From the NCBI GenBank assembly GCA_900759335.1, contig CAAEUX010000075.1, positions 1-36,340 on the forward strand: 36,340 bases of DNA, read 5' to 3'. This document shows positions 15,983 to 24,706 of this stretch, piece after piece. Source of the stretch: an uncultured Collinsella sp. GTDB lineage: Bacteria; Actinomycetota; Coriobacteriia; Coriobacteriales; Coriobacteriaceae. The first letter of the stretch is position 1, and the number at the start of each line of letters is the position of its first letter. Below the pieces are notes generated by a model, which saw nothing but the letters and a program-made list of their open reading frames with translations, was not told the DNA's origin and made no database searches. A program made the translations under genes and the position numbers.

Positions 15983-18199
15983 TTACTTGTCGGTGCCTAG
16001 CTTGTGCGGTTTGTAGGCGAGCGCGTTGACGAGTGCGTCGGCGGCGGACTTGACGGCCGCCGGCTGCGGATCGTTAACGTGGTCCTCGGGATGCACGGGC
16101 AGGTCCTTCTTGACGGCATCGTGGATGAGCTTAAGGTACTCGGCCACGCCCGCGTTCGAAAGGTGCGTGCCGTCGCCGTCGAACAGATCGTTGCGGTTGG
16201 CGCTATATCCGTACCAGTCGATAACGCGCACGTTTTTATAGCGCGTGGCGGCGTTGGCGATGGCCTGATTGGTGGCGCCGACCCATGGCTGCGGGCTGCG
16301 CGTGTTTACAAATACGACGATGCGCTGATCGCCGGCATCGGCCATGATGGCGTCAATCTGGGCGTCGGTCACCAGGCCGTTGGTGCCCAGCGCAAAGACC
16401 ACGACCTTACCGGCAAGGTTCTGTTGGAGATAAGCCTCAAATGTTGTGCGACCCGCATCGAACTGGCGGCCCTTTTCGGCATCGATATGACTGTGGGGGA
16501 ACACGCCGTCAAAGGAATCGACGGCGCGCAGCGACACGGAGTCGCCGATCATCAGCAGGTCGTAGGATCCGTCGGGGAAGCCGTCATTGTCCTTGTCGGT
16601 GTCATCGGCCGCCTGCTGGTCCTGGGGTTTCGCATTTTTGGCTTCCTTGTTTAGGATTTCGGCGCCCTCGCCGCTCAGCGCGGATGTATCGGGCACAAAG
16701 ACCAGACCACCCAGCGCCACGACCAACACGACGGCGCAGGCTGCGCAGGCAGGGACGTGCGCGCGCACCCAGCTTGCGGGCGTGGTGGTGCCGTCGCGGA
16801 GCTCGGAAACGGTGCGTCCAAAGGCGCCCTTCCTAAACGGCGTCTCGATAAAGCGATAGGAGCACTCGGCTACGGCGACCACCAGCAGTACCTGCAAGAT
16901 GTACTGCCACCAGGGCGTATCGCTGATGTTGGCGACCGGGTTCATGAGGAGCAGCAGCGGATAGTGCCACAGGTAGATGCTGTAGGAGCGCTTGCCAATC
17001 CATACGAGCGGCTCGGCGGACAGCGCGCGGGCAACCATGCCCTGGGGCTGCACGCATGCCGCGATAACCATCAACGTGAGGATGGAGCACAGCAGCGTGC
17101 CTCCGCGATATTGGAACGCGGTGTAGCCGTTGGTGAGCGCGACCATGGCGGCAAGACCGACAAGACCCACGACGCCCAACACATCGATGGATGCGGGCGA
17201 GGACCAAAAGCGCACGAGGGCGCTCGGCTGTGCCGGGGCGGTCTCGGCTGATTCGTCGGCCTTCTCGCCAGGCTTGCCCTCGGCGTTCTTGCCGTGCTTG
17301 GCGGCGCCAGCCAGGCGATTGAGCCCCAAACGATGAGCGAGGCGCACCGGCGCCAGATCGCTATCGGGGATAAAGGCCATCCAGGCGCCCAGCAGCAGCG
17401 AGAACACGCGGGTGTCGGTGCCGTAGTACACGCGGCTGGGGTCGGCGGCAGGGTTGTAAAGCACCATCATGGCGATAGCTGAGACGGCGGCGAGGCCCAG
17501 GACCACGCGGCGCGTGTTGGGCTTGCTTATGTGCATTGACACCATGGCGAGCAGCAACGGCGGCCAAATAAGATAGAACTGCTCCTCGATGGCTAGCGAC
17601 CAGAAGTGCGTGAGCGGCGAGGGGTCGCCCAGAGCATTGAAGTACGAGACGTTTTGGGCAATCTGCCACCAGTTGTTGAAGAACAACAGCGACGGCAGGA
17701 TGTCGGGGCGCATCTTGGTGAGCATCACATGGTTAAAGACGGCGCACAGCGCGCAGGTCACCACTACGACGGTCACCACGGCGGGGAACAGGCGGCGGAT
17801 ACGGCGGATCCAGAAGCTCTTGAGGTCGATGCGGCCGGTCTTTGTCACTTCGTTGATGAGCAGGCGCGTGATTAGGTAGCCCGAGAGCACAAAGAAAACC
17901 GTGACGCCAAGCAGGCCGCCCTGTGCCCATGTGAGGTTGAGGTGATAGAGCACCACCGCGACGACGGCGAGCGTACGCAAGCCGTCGAGGGCGGGGATAT
18001 AACGAGATTTGGGGCGTGTGGGTGCCTGTTCTTTTGCGGCGCTGTTGGGGCGGGCACCCTTGTTGGCGGGCGCGCGATGGGGGCCTGCAGCGCGGCGCGG
18101 CTTGGTGGCTTGTCGGTTAGCGCGCGGACGTTCGTGCGGCGCTTGTTTATCGCTCGCGTGGCGTGAGCTGCGCGAACTCGATCGCGGGAATTGTTCCAT
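15983..18199 (-). CDS. OatA-like acyltransferase-3 with C-terminal SGNH domain
   Basis: A 738-aa envelope enzyme. A basic cytoplasmic N-terminus (1-65) leads into an acyltransferase-3 membrane domain (about 66-460, ten or so TM) with catalytic His86 in VVLYHLNLTWAQGG and FFVLSGYLITR. An outer C-terminal SGNH/GDSL domain contains IGDSVSLR with Ser554, FALGTNG, and DGTHLSNAG with Asp676 and His679, a full triad. This is the OatA architecture, in which acetyl groups cross the membrane and are placed on peptidoglycan muramic acid, giving lysozyme resistance; other surface glycans are possible targets. It is monocistronic and divergent from the ribokinase gene. Confidence 0.93.
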   Translation of the reverse strand: MEQFPRSSSRSSRHASDKQAPHERPRANRQATKPRRAAGPHRAPANKGARPNSAAKEQAPTRPKSRYIPALDGLRTLAVVAVVLYHLNLTWAQGGLLGVTVFFVLSGYLITRLLINEVTKTGRIDLKSFWIRRIRRLFPAVVTVVVVTCALCAVFNHVMLTKMRPDILPSLLFFNNWWQIAQNVSYFNALGDPSPLTHFWSLAIEEQFYLIWPPLLLAMVSMHISKPNTRRVVLGLAAVSAIAMMVLYNPAADPSRVYYGTDTRVFSLLLGAWMAFIPDSDLAPVRLAHRLGLNRLAGAAKHGKNAEGKPGEKADESAETAPAQPSALVRFWSSPASIDVLGVVGLVGLAAMVALTNGYTAFQYRGGTLLCSILTLMVIAACVQPQGMVARALSAEPLVWIGKRSYSIYLWHYPLLLLMNPVANISDTPWWQYILQVLLVVAVAECSYRFIETPFRKGAFGRTVSELRDGTTTPASWVRAHVPACAACAVVLVVALGGLVFVPDTSALSGEGAEILNKEAKNAKPQDQQAADDTDKDNDGFPDGSYDLLMIGDSVSLRAVDSFDGVFPHSHIDAEKGRQFDAGRTTFEAYLQQNLAGKVVVFALGTNGLVTDAQIDAIMADAGDQRIVVFVNTRSPQPWVGATNQAIANAATRYKNVRVIDWYGYSANRNDLFDGDGTHLSNAGVAEYLKLIHDAVKKDLPVHPEDHVNDPQPAAVKSAADALVNALAYKPHKLGTDK

Positions 18200-18385
18200 A
18201 AAACTTCATCCAATAACGAGAATAATCAGCACGCCTTCATTGTAACCGCCTGCTCCTGTGAATGCTTGCTGCCGCCGCAAGCTCAAGCGCGCGTCCACAT
18301 CAAAGTGAACTAAAGTTATAGAGGCGCGAGAGCGCACGATTGACGGCCAACAGCGGGTGCAGAGCTCGCGGACGAGGAGGTTTCC
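18200..18385. other. Divergent intergenic region between acyltransferase and ribokinase
   Basis: A 186-bp AT-richer stretch must carry promoters in both directions. AACTAAAGTTATAG near 18308-18321 is a possible -10 region for the ribokinase operon. GAGGAGG at about 18375-18381 is its ribosome binding site. No clear operator was seen. Confidence 0.35.
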
Positions 18386-19381
18386 ATGGCAGATTGCGGC
18401 ATCGTTGCGGTGTTCGGCAGCATGAACATGGACCTTTCGGTGGCGTGCGAGCGCATGCCGCGTGCGGGCGAGACCGTCGGCGGCAGCGGGTTTATCACCA
18501 ACGCCGGCGGCAAAGGCGCCAACCAGGCCGTAGCTGCTGCGCGCATGGGCGCGCACACGCATATGATCGGCGCGGTCGGCTGCGACGCATTTGGCACGTC
18601 GCTCGTGGCGGGGCTCCAAGACGCCGGCGTGGACTGTGTCTTTGTAGCGCGTCGCGATGACGTGGAGACGGGAACGGCGACCATCATTCGCTGCGAGGGT
18701 GACAACCGCATCGTGCTGTCGCCGGGTGCCAACCATGCGCTCGCGGGCGAGGATGTTGCCCGCGCGCTGAGGCGTCTGGTAGCCGATGAGCTCGACGGAG
18801 ACGCCAGCGATATTGCCCCGGCTGCCGGAAGCGTCTTTATCGCCCAGGGCGAATGTGACCTTGCGGCGACGGCCGAGGCGCTTGTTTGCGCTCACGAGCT
18901 CGGGTTCTATACGGTCTTTAATCCGGCGCCTGCCTGCGAGTTGCCTGCGGAGGCCTGGCCTGCGGTCGACCTGGTCTGTCCCAACGAGACTGAGTGCCAG
19001 GTGCTGACGGGCATCTTGCCCGCGGATGATGCGAGCTGCGTCGCGGCGCTCAATGCCCTGCTCGCCAAGGGTGCCGGAGCTGCGGTCATCACGTTGGGCG
19101 GCGCCGGGTCGGTTACGCTCGGCGATGACGGCGAGCCGCTGCGCATGCCGGCGCTCTCGAGCACGTTGGTCGATACGACGGCCGCGGGCGATACATTTAT
19201 CGGTGCGCTTGCCGCGGCTCGCCTGGAGGGCCTGCCGCTCTTTGAGTGCATGGCGGCGGGCGCTCGCGCCTCGGCGGTGACGGTGTCGCGCCTGGGCGCT
19301 CAGCAATCAATTCCCACGCGTGCGGAAGTCGAGCACAAGTTTGGTTTAGACGGTTTGGATGTAGACGGAGAAGCGGAGTAG
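18386..19381 (+). CDS. rbsK: Ribokinase (PfkB family)
   Basis: A 331-aa cytosolic sugar kinase converting D-ribose and ATP to ribose 5-phosphate. The N-terminal signature GSMNMD (11-16), the di-glycine hinge GGKGANQAVA (41-50) and the C-terminal DTTAAGDTFIGA with catalytic base Asp269 are all intact and closely follow ribokinase rather than fructokinase. GAGGAGG precedes ATG. The nucleoside hydrolase starts 4 bp after the stop. Together they convert nucleosides to base plus ribose and then to ribose 5-phosphate, which enters the pentose phosphate pathway. Confidence 0.93.
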   Translation: MADCGIVAVFGSMNMDLSVACERMPRAGETVGGSGFITNAGGKGANQAVAAARMGAHTHMIGAVGCDAFGTSLVAGLQDAGVDCVFVARRDDVETGTATIIRCEGDNRIVLSPGANHALAGEDVARALRRLVADELDGDASDIAPAAGSVFIAQGECDLAATAEALVCAHELGFYTVFNPAPACELPAEAWPAVDLVCPNETECQVLTGILPADDASCVAALNALLAKGAGAAVITLGGAGSVTLGDDGEPLRMPALSSTLVDTTAAGDTFIGALAAARLEGLPLFECMAAGARASAVTVSRLGAQQSIPTRAEVEHKFGLDGLDVDGEAE

Positions 19382-19385
19382 AACA

Positions 19386-20360
19386 ATGGCAACCAAGAAG
19401 CTGATCCTTGATCTGGATATGGGTGTGGATGATGCGATGGCGCTTGCCTATGCCATCGCGAGCCCCGAGGTGGAGCTCGTCGGCATCACCACGTGCTTTG
19501 GCAACGTGCGCGTCGAGCAGTCGGCGCACAACTGCTTGGCGGTGCTCGACCTGTTGGGTCGTCCCGAGGTGCCGGTGTACCTGGGCGCCGATCGTCCCGT
19601 GAAGGCGACCGAACCCTACACGCCGCCGGCGTCCACCACGCTTATCCACGGCAAGAACGGCATCGGCGGCGCAAGCGTGCCCGCCTCGCCGTACGAGCCG
19701 GTGGGCGCGATGTCGGCCGATGGCAATGCGGCGGTCGATTACCTGATTGATGCCGTGCGTACCTATGGTCCCGACTTGGTCTATGTGGCGACCGGTCCGC
19801 TCTCCAACCTGGCGCTCGCCCTTGAGCGCGACGCGGCGGCGATGATGTCTATCGGCCGCGTGGTGGTGATGGGTGGCGCCCTGACCGTGCCCGGCAACGT
19901 GAGCGCCGGTGCCGAGGCCAACATGGCGAGCGACCCCGAGGCCGCTGACGCCGTGCTGCGCTCGGGCCGCAAACTCACCATGGTTGGTCTTGACGTGACG
20001 CATCGCGTGGTGCTGACGCGCCGCGACATTGCCGGTTGGACGGGCTCGGGCACCATGGCGGGCTGCGCATTTGCGAGTATGGTCGAGCACTACATTGGCT
20101 CGTACGAGATGAACGCCCCTTACCTGGGCGGCTGCGCGCTGCACGATCCGCTTGCCGTTGCCGTGGCGATTGATCCCACGCTCGTGGGCGCACTTGGTTG
20201 CAACTTGCGCGTCGACCTGCTCGGCGAGTATCGCGGCCGCACTATCTGCGACGAGCATCGCCTGTCCGACCCCGACAAGAGCGCGCTTGTGGCACTCACC
20301 GTGGACGCCCCGCGCTTTCTGTCCGAGTTCAAGGCGCGCATGGCCCGCATCCTAGGCTAG
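19386..20360 (+). CDS. Nucleoside hydrolase (IU-NH family)
   Basis: A 324-aa Ca2+-dependent N-ribohydrolase. The N-terminal aspartate cluster reads DLDMGVDDA with Asp9, Asp11, Asp15 and Asp16, slightly altered from the usual DTDPGxDD but with every ligand kept. VYVATGPLSNLALAL and the distal HDP motif (His253, Asp254) complete the active site. The length is typical of RihA/B/C. Purine versus pyrimidine preference cannot be read. It is in operon with ribokinase, which would use the released ribose. Confidence 0.93.
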   Translation: MATKKLILDLDMGVDDAMALAYAIASPEVELVGITTCFGNVRVEQSAHNCLAVLDLLGRPEVPVYLGADRPVKATEPYTPPASTTLIHGKNGIGGASVPASPYEPVGAMSADGNAAVDYLIDAVRTYGPDLVYVATGPLSNLALALERDAAAMMSIGRVVVMGGALTVPGNVSAGAEANMASDPEAADAVLRSGRKLTMVGLDVTHRVVLTRRDIAGWTGSGTMAGCAFASMVEHYIGSYEMNAPYLGGCALHDPLAVAVAIDPTLVGALGCNLRVDLLGEYRGRTICDEHRLSDPDKSALVALTVDAPRFLSEFKARMARILG

Positions 20361-20457
20361 GCTCGGGATCGAAGCACGCCCATCTGCTCGATGTGGCCGC
20401 TGGCGGGCCGACATCTACCGTTCGCCAGCCCGATGGTCCCCGGGGCGGGGAGAGCGC
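20361..20457. other. Spacer after the nucleoside hydrolase with a weak hairpin
   Basis: GCTGGCG and CGCCAGC (about 20399-20429) can form a 7-bp stem around a 17-base loop. No T tract follows, so termination is uncertain. Confidence 0.35.
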
Positions 20458-20463
20458 TATAAT
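20458..20463 (+). promoter_or_regulatory. -10 element of the licT operon
   Basis: TATAAT at 20458-20463 would start a transcript near 20470, just ahead of the RAT at 20478. A good -35 is not apparent. Confidence 0.55.
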
Positions 20464-20477
20464 GCATTCTGCATCTT

Positions 20478-20507
20478 GGATTGTTACTCCTGTGTGGAGG
20501 CATGCCC
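20478..20507 (+). promoter_or_regulatory. Ribonucleic antiterminator (RAT) for the LicT/BglG-type protein
   Basis: GGATTGTTACTCC followed by TGTGT and GGAGGCATGCCC has the conserved 5' arm (GGATTGTTAC), an apical CTCC/GGAG stem and the closing GG/CC. A second partial copy of both arms without the apical stem (GAATTGTTACG and AAGGCATGACC, about 20525-20547) overlaps the terminator. Confidence 0.85.
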
Positions 20508-20536
20508 AAGAGCAATACAACACGAATTGTTACGTA

Positions 20537-20579
20537 AGGCATGACCGCAATAGCACTGCTATTGCGGTCATGCCTTTTT
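20537..20579 (+). terminator. Conditional leader terminator of the licT operon
   Basis: GGCATGACCGCAATAG (20538-20553) pairs with CTATTGCGGTCATGCC (20559-20574), followed by TTTTT. This is a very strong hairpin between RAT and licT, expected to be overridden when the antiterminator binds the RAT. Confidence 0.92.
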
Positions 20580-20608
20580 CTGTGAGTGTTCTTGAAAGGA
20601 GGTTCACC

Positions 20609-21448
20609 ATGCTTGCAATTAAAAAGCTTAACAACAACGCGGTTCTTTGCCGTGACGGACAGGGGCGAGATGTCATCGCCATGGGCAGGGGCGTCGGTTT
20701 CGGCGGAGATTTTCCTCGAGAGCTCCCTCTTTCTAAAATCGAGCATACGTTTTACGACATTGATCCTAAAGGACAAGATGTCATGAGGGATCTTCCCTCG
20801 GATATCGTGATGTTTGCGGCGAAAGTTATGGACATCGTTGCCAACGAACTGCCCTACGACCTCTCGACCAATGCGACGCTGTTCATGGCTGATCACCTGT
20901 CGTTTGCCGTTGCGCGAGCCCAAAAGGGGGTCCGCATCGCGATGCCTCTTGCCTATGAAGTGCGGGAGACGTATCCGAAGGAATACAAGGCTGCCCAGTT
21001 TATCGTCATGCGACTCGAGAAGGAGCTCGGAGAGCGGCTTCCCAAGGATGAGATTGCCAGTATTGCGATGAATCTCGTGAACGCACGGGTTGTTGAAGCC
21101 GTCAAAGCCACGGCCGAGCCCGCAAAGCAGTTCGACGATATGCTCGAGGACGTTATCGAGATTCTCGAAAGCGATTTCCGCATTATTGTCGACCGCGATT
21201 CCTTTGATTTCACCCGCTTCGCCACGCATCTGCGGTACCTGTTCAAGCGCATTCAAGCCGGCGAGTCGCTGAACAGCGCCAACATGCAGATGTACAAGAA
21301 CTTTCGTGAGGAGTTTCCGCAGTTGGCAGAGTGCGTGAAGCATATCGGTTCCTATTGTCGTGAAACGTGGGACGCCACGCTCTCCGAGGAGGAGGAACTC
21401 TATCTGATGATCCATCTCAACCGGATCATCTCCAAAAAAGGATTGTAA
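20609..21448 (+). CDS. licT: BglG/LicT-family transcriptional antiterminator
   Basis: A 279-aa RNA-binding regulator: CAT domain (1-57), PRD1 (about 65-170), PRD2 (about 172-279). It should bind the RAT upstream of its own gene and switch on the PTS and GH1 genes when beta-glucosides are transported. PRD2 keeps both phosphorylatable histidines (His207 in FATHLRYL, His269 in LMIHLNR). PRD1 keeps His96 (ADHLSFA), but its second histidine position is Asn155 (SIAMNLVNA, usually ALHxVNA), which may alter inhibition by EII-dependent phosphorylation. ATG 20609 has AAAGGAGG directly upstream; the longer open frame before it is non-coding leader. Confidence 0.94.
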   Translation: MLAIKKLNNNAVLCRDGQGRDVIAMGRGVGFGGDFPRELPLSKIEHTFYDIDPKGQDVMRDLPSDIVMFAAKVMDIVANELPYDLSTNATLFMADHLSFAVARAQKGVRIAMPLAYEVRETYPKEYKAAQFIVMRLEKELGERLPKDEIASIAMNLVNARVVEAVKATAEPAKQFDDMLEDVIEILESDFRIIVDRDSFDFTRFATHLRYLFKRIQAGESLNSANMQMYKNFREEFPQLAECVKHIGSYCRETWDATLSEEEELYLMIHLNRIISKKGL

Positions 21449-21518
21449 CCCGTAGCCATTCGGGGCATGACCTTTGCCGATTCGAACAGTAAGCCAAGAT
21501 TGTGCAAAGGAGCCAATG

Positions 21519-22967
21519 ATGGCAAATTACAAAAAGGTGGCAGAGCAGATTCTCTCCACTGTGGGCGGGGCGGAAAACGTGGCTTCGGTTACGCATTGCA
21601 TGACGCGCCTGCGCTTCAACCTCAAGGATGAAAGCCTCTCGAATGATGAGAAGCTTGAGGACATCTCGTCTATCATCAGCGTCGTGCACGCCGGAGGGCA
21701 GGTGCAGCTGGTGGTCGGGCCCACGGTCGACAAGGTCTACGACGAGGTTTGTAAGCAGGGCGGATTCGAGGTCACGGTATCGATTGACGAGGAACTCGAT
21801 GGCCCTCAGCTTAGCTGGAAGGAGCGCTTGGCGCCCAAGCACCTCTTCAATCAGCTGCTCGATGCCGTGAGCGGCGCTATCACCCCGATCCTTCCGATCT
21901 TTTGTGTCGCCGGTATCTTCAAGATGCTCGTTATTCTGTTTGGGCCCGAAGGCGCCGGTTTTATGTCCGAAACGAGCGACCTGTATCGGATCCTTTCCCT
22001 GGTGGGCGATGCGGCGTATTACTACTTCCCGGTGTTTGCCGCCTATAGCTCGGCTAAGAAGTTCAAAACGAGTCCTGTGCTGGCACTGCTCATCGCTGTT
22101 GTGATGATTTATCCCGACATGCTCGCTATTGTTGAGGACGGAAAGCCTTTCAGCGTCTTCGGCATCCCCATGCAGCTCGTCAACTACACCCAGGCTGTTC
22201 TTCCGGTCATCTTGATCACCTGGGCCCAGTCCTATGTTGAGCGCTTCTTTAAGAAGATCTCGCCTGATATGTTGCGCATTCTGATCGTACCCGTGGGTAC
22301 GGTGCTCGTGATGTTGCCGGTCGCGCTGTGCCTCTGCGGCCCTGCCGTCCAATTTGTCATGGGCCTTGTGGCCGATTTCATCATTTGGCTCGCCTCTGTT
22401 GCCGGTCCCGCTGCGACCGCGGTTATCGGCGCATTCTGGAATCTGATCATCGCCACCGGCATGCACGTGCCGATCTATACCGCCATATTGCCCGCCGCGC
22501 TCCAGAACGGTTACGACGCCATCTTATACCCCGGCACCGCGGTTGTAGCCTACACCACGCTTGCCATCGCGCTCGCCTATGGCCTGCGCGCTAAGGACAA
22601 GGAGAGTCGAGCCACGGGCTGGAACTTGTTCATCACCTATGCCTTCGGTCGCGTGAGTGAGCCCATCATCTACGGCATCCTGTTTCGCGACAAGAAGGCT
22701 CTTGCCTGGAACATGATTGGTGGTGCTGTCGGTGGTCTGCTGGTAAGCCTTCTTCATGCCAACGTCTATATCTTCACTGGCGTTGGTTTCCCATGGATGA
22801 ACGTGCTCATGTTTGCTCAGGATATCATCCCTGGCACCATCGGGTGTCTTGCTGGCGGTGCCGTGACGTTTGCGTTGGCGATGATTTTTGGATTTGAAGG
22901 ACAGGAGAAGATGCCGTTGAAGTCCAAGAGCGGCGATTCTGAGGCCGTTGAATCCGTCGAGGCATAA
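21519..22967 (+). CDS. PTS beta-glucoside transporter subunit IIBC
   Basis: A 482-aa permease-kinase that imports and phosphorylates beta-glucosides. The EIIB domain (1-85) has the phosphocysteine motif HCMTRLRF with Cys27. The EIIC domain (about 105-455) has around ten TM helices, GVSEPIIYGILFRDKK-like FGRVSEPIIYGILF, and a conserved IIATGMHVPIYT loop. The C-terminal EIIA domain of BglF/BglP-type proteins is missing: the protein ends in a short charged tail at about 482 aa rather than about 610-630. It must borrow a IIA (for example IIAGlc-like) encoded elsewhere. AAAGGAG precedes tandem ATGs at 21516 and 21519; the second is better spaced. Confidence 0.93.
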   Translation: MANYKKVAEQILSTVGGAENVASVTHCMTRLRFNLKDESLSNDEKLEDISSIISVVHAGGQVQLVVGPTVDKVYDEVCKQGGFEVTVSIDEELDGPQLSWKERLAPKHLFNQLLDAVSGAITPILPIFCVAGIFKMLVILFGPEGAGFMSETSDLYRILSLVGDAAYYYFPVFAAYSSAKKFKTSPVLALLIAVVMIYPDMLAIVEDGKPFSVFGIPMQLVNYTQAVLPVILITWAQSYVERFFKKISPDMLRILIVPVGTVLVMLPVALCLCGPAVQFVMGLVADFIIWLASVAGPAATAVIGAFWNLIIATGMHVPIYTAILPAALQNGYDAILYPGTAVVAYTTLAIALAYGLRAKDKESRATGWNLFITYAFGRVSEPIIYGILFRDKKALAWNMIGGAVGGLLVSLLHANVYIFTGVGFPWMNVLMFAQDIIPGTIGCLAGGAVTFALAMIFGFEGQEKMPLKSKSGDSEAVESVEA

Positions 22968-22995
22968 GAGGCTACTACACAAATATGCTCCCCAG

Positions 22996-23048
22996 CCGTT
23001 GCGCGGTCCGACCCCTTGGCCGCGCAACGGTACTGTGCTGTTGCGCGG
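22996..23048 (+). promoter_or_regulatory. Mutually exclusive hairpins between PTS and GH1 genes
   Basis: CCGTTGCGCGG (22996-23006) pairs perfectly with CCGCGCAACGG (23020-23030). The latter can instead pair with a second GTTGCGCGG copy at 23040-23048. There is no T tract, so the structures may affect RNA processing or stability rather than termination. Confidence 0.5.
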
Positions 23049-23113
23049 CACTTGCCGAGTCCGTTGCGTTCGACAGTGTGGGCCGGGAATTTGATAGAAA
23101 GGACGACACCATA

Positions 23114-24532
23114 ATGTTTAGAGAAGATTTTTTATGGGGCGGGGCTCTGGCTGCAAACCAGTGCGAGGGAGGATGGAACGAAGGCGGTCGCGGTTTAGCC
23201 AATTCCGACATGCTGCCGTTTGGCGATCAACGCATGGACGTCATGCGGGGAGACCTTGATCCGCGTGCGTTGGCACCCGACAGCTTCTATCCCGCTCGCA
23301 AGGGCATTGATTTTTACCATAGGTACAAGCAGGATATTGAACTGTTTGCCCAGATGGGTTTTAAATGCCTGCGCTTATCAATCGCCTGGAGCCGCATTTT
23401 TCCCAAAGGAGACGAAGCCGAGCCCAATGAAGAAGGCCTTGCCTTTTACGAGGATGTTTTTAGGACGTGTCGCGCGCATGACATTGAGCCTTTGGTGACG
23501 CTCAACCACTATGATGTCCCCATGTATCTCGTCGATGCGTATGGCGGATGGCGCGATCGCAGGTTGGTCGACCTGTTCGAGCGATATTCGCGTACCGTGT
23601 TCGAGCGCTATCGGGGATTGGTCAATTATTGGCTGACCTTTAACGAGATCAACATCATGACGCAGGCGTGCTTTATGGCGGCGGGGATCATCTTCGAGCA
23701 AGGGGAGAATCGCTATGCAACGGTTCACACGGCCGTGCACCATGTATTGGTTGCGAGCGCCCGTGCGGTCGGGGCGTGTCATGAACTGTGCCCTGGGGCG
23801 AAGATCGGTTGCATGCTCAACGCAGGTGTCTTCTATCCGGCTACATGTGATCCGGACGATGTGCTGGCTGCGCAGGCTGAGAATCGCAGCCATTACATGT
23901 TTACCGACGTCCAGGTGCGCGGTGCGTACCCGAGCTATGTTCTCAAGGAATACGCCCGCCATGGTTTTGAGGTGCCCTATCGGGATGATGACCGCGAAGT
24001 ACTGGCTGCGAACCTGGTCGATTTCGTCTCGTTTTCGTATTACTCGACGCGCGTCGCAAAAGCGCATGCGGAAGGTCAGTTCGATTCGAACCTTCTTCGC
24101 TCGGCGCCTAATCCGTATCTAAAACAGGAGCCTTGGGGGAGGTTTATCGACCCCAAAGGGCTGCGCGTCACCATGAATGAAATCTGGGATCGCTATCAAA
24201 AGCCGCTGTTCATCGTCGAAAACGGTTTGGGTGCTCCTGATGTGCCGGAAGATTCGGGTGAAATAGAAGACGACTATCGAGTTGAATACCTGCGGGCCCA
24301 CATCGAGGCGATGAGGGAGACCGTCGAGCTCGACGGGGTGGAACTCATGGGATATACCTGTTGGGGCCCGATCGATTTGGTTTCGGTCGCCACAGGACAG
24401 ATGCGTAAGCGCTACGGGTTTATCTATGTCGATCGAGACGATAGCGGTGCGGGCTCGTTTGAGAGACGTAAAAAGAAAAGCTTCGAATGGTACCGACGCG
24501 TAATAGCAAGCAATGGCGAAGACCTTTCGTAA
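23114..24532 (+). CDS. 6-phospho-beta-glucosidase (GH1)
   Basis: A 472-aa cytosolic glycosidase hydrolysing phosphorylated beta-glucosides delivered by the PTS to glucose 6-phosphate plus aglycone or sugar. GH1 hallmarks: FLWGGALAANQCEGG (6-20), acid/base Glu178 in TFNEIN, nucleophile Glu369 in FIVENGLG, and the C-terminal SFERRKKKSFEWY, where the Ser/Lys/Tyr set binding 6-phosphate is expected. The start is ATG 23114 with AAAGGA upstream; the open frame back to 22985 runs through the hairpins and is not coding. It is the last gene of the licT operon. Codons use GAA/GAT/AAA more than the neighbours. Confidence 0.94.
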   Translation: MFREDFLWGGALAANQCEGGWNEGGRGLANSDMLPFGDQRMDVMRGDLDPRALAPDSFYPARKGIDFYHRYKQDIELFAQMGFKCLRLSIAWSRIFPKGDEAEPNEEGLAFYEDVFRTCRAHDIEPLVTLNHYDVPMYLVDAYGGWRDRRLVDLFERYSRTVFERYRGLVNYWLTFNEINIMTQACFMAAGIIFEQGENRYATVHTAVHHVLVASARAVGACHELCPGAKIGCMLNAGVFYPATCDPDDVLAAQAENRSHYMFTDVQVRGAYPSYVLKEYARHGFEVPYRDDDREVLAANLVDFVSFSYYSTRVAKAHAEGQFDSNLLRSAPNPYLKQEPWGRFIDPKGLRVTMNEIWDRYQKPLFIVENGLGAPDVPEDSGEIEDDYRVEYLRAHIEAMRETVELDGVELMGYTCWGPIDLVSVATGQMRKRYGFIYVDRDDSGAGSFERRKKKSFEWYRRVIASNGEDLS

Positions 24533-24706
24533 TAACGTTAAGATGGACAAATGCGCCCGTTGGGGGAATAGTCGTGCCACTTCGCTTGACAACAGGCTAA
24601 ACTAGCTATTAAACATTTACTATTCTGTTTAGATTGAATTTGCGGTCGTTTATTTGCCGAGCCATCGAGTTGCGATGCTCCGCCACGGCCGTTGCTAGGG
24701 GGAACA
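24533..24706 (+). promoter_or_regulatory. AT-rich promoter region of the LacI-type regulator
   Basis: TTGACA lies at 24586-24591, with TATTAA at 24607-24612 (15-bp spacer) as a possible -10. TAAACA (24610-24615) and its inverse TGTTTA (24626-24631) flank a central TTTACTATTC; similar half-sites occur before the isomerase gene, suggesting autoregulation. Confidence 0.45.

Noticed and set aside
20198..20608. N-terminal extension of the LicT protein
   Set aside because: It runs through the previous gene, the RAT and the terminator; AAAGGAGG directly precedes ATG 20609, where the CAT domain begins.
22985..23113. N-terminal extension of the GH1 enzyme
   Set aside because: The open frame covers the hairpin repeats; AAAGGA before ATG 23114 and the conserved GH1 N-terminus fix the start at 23114.
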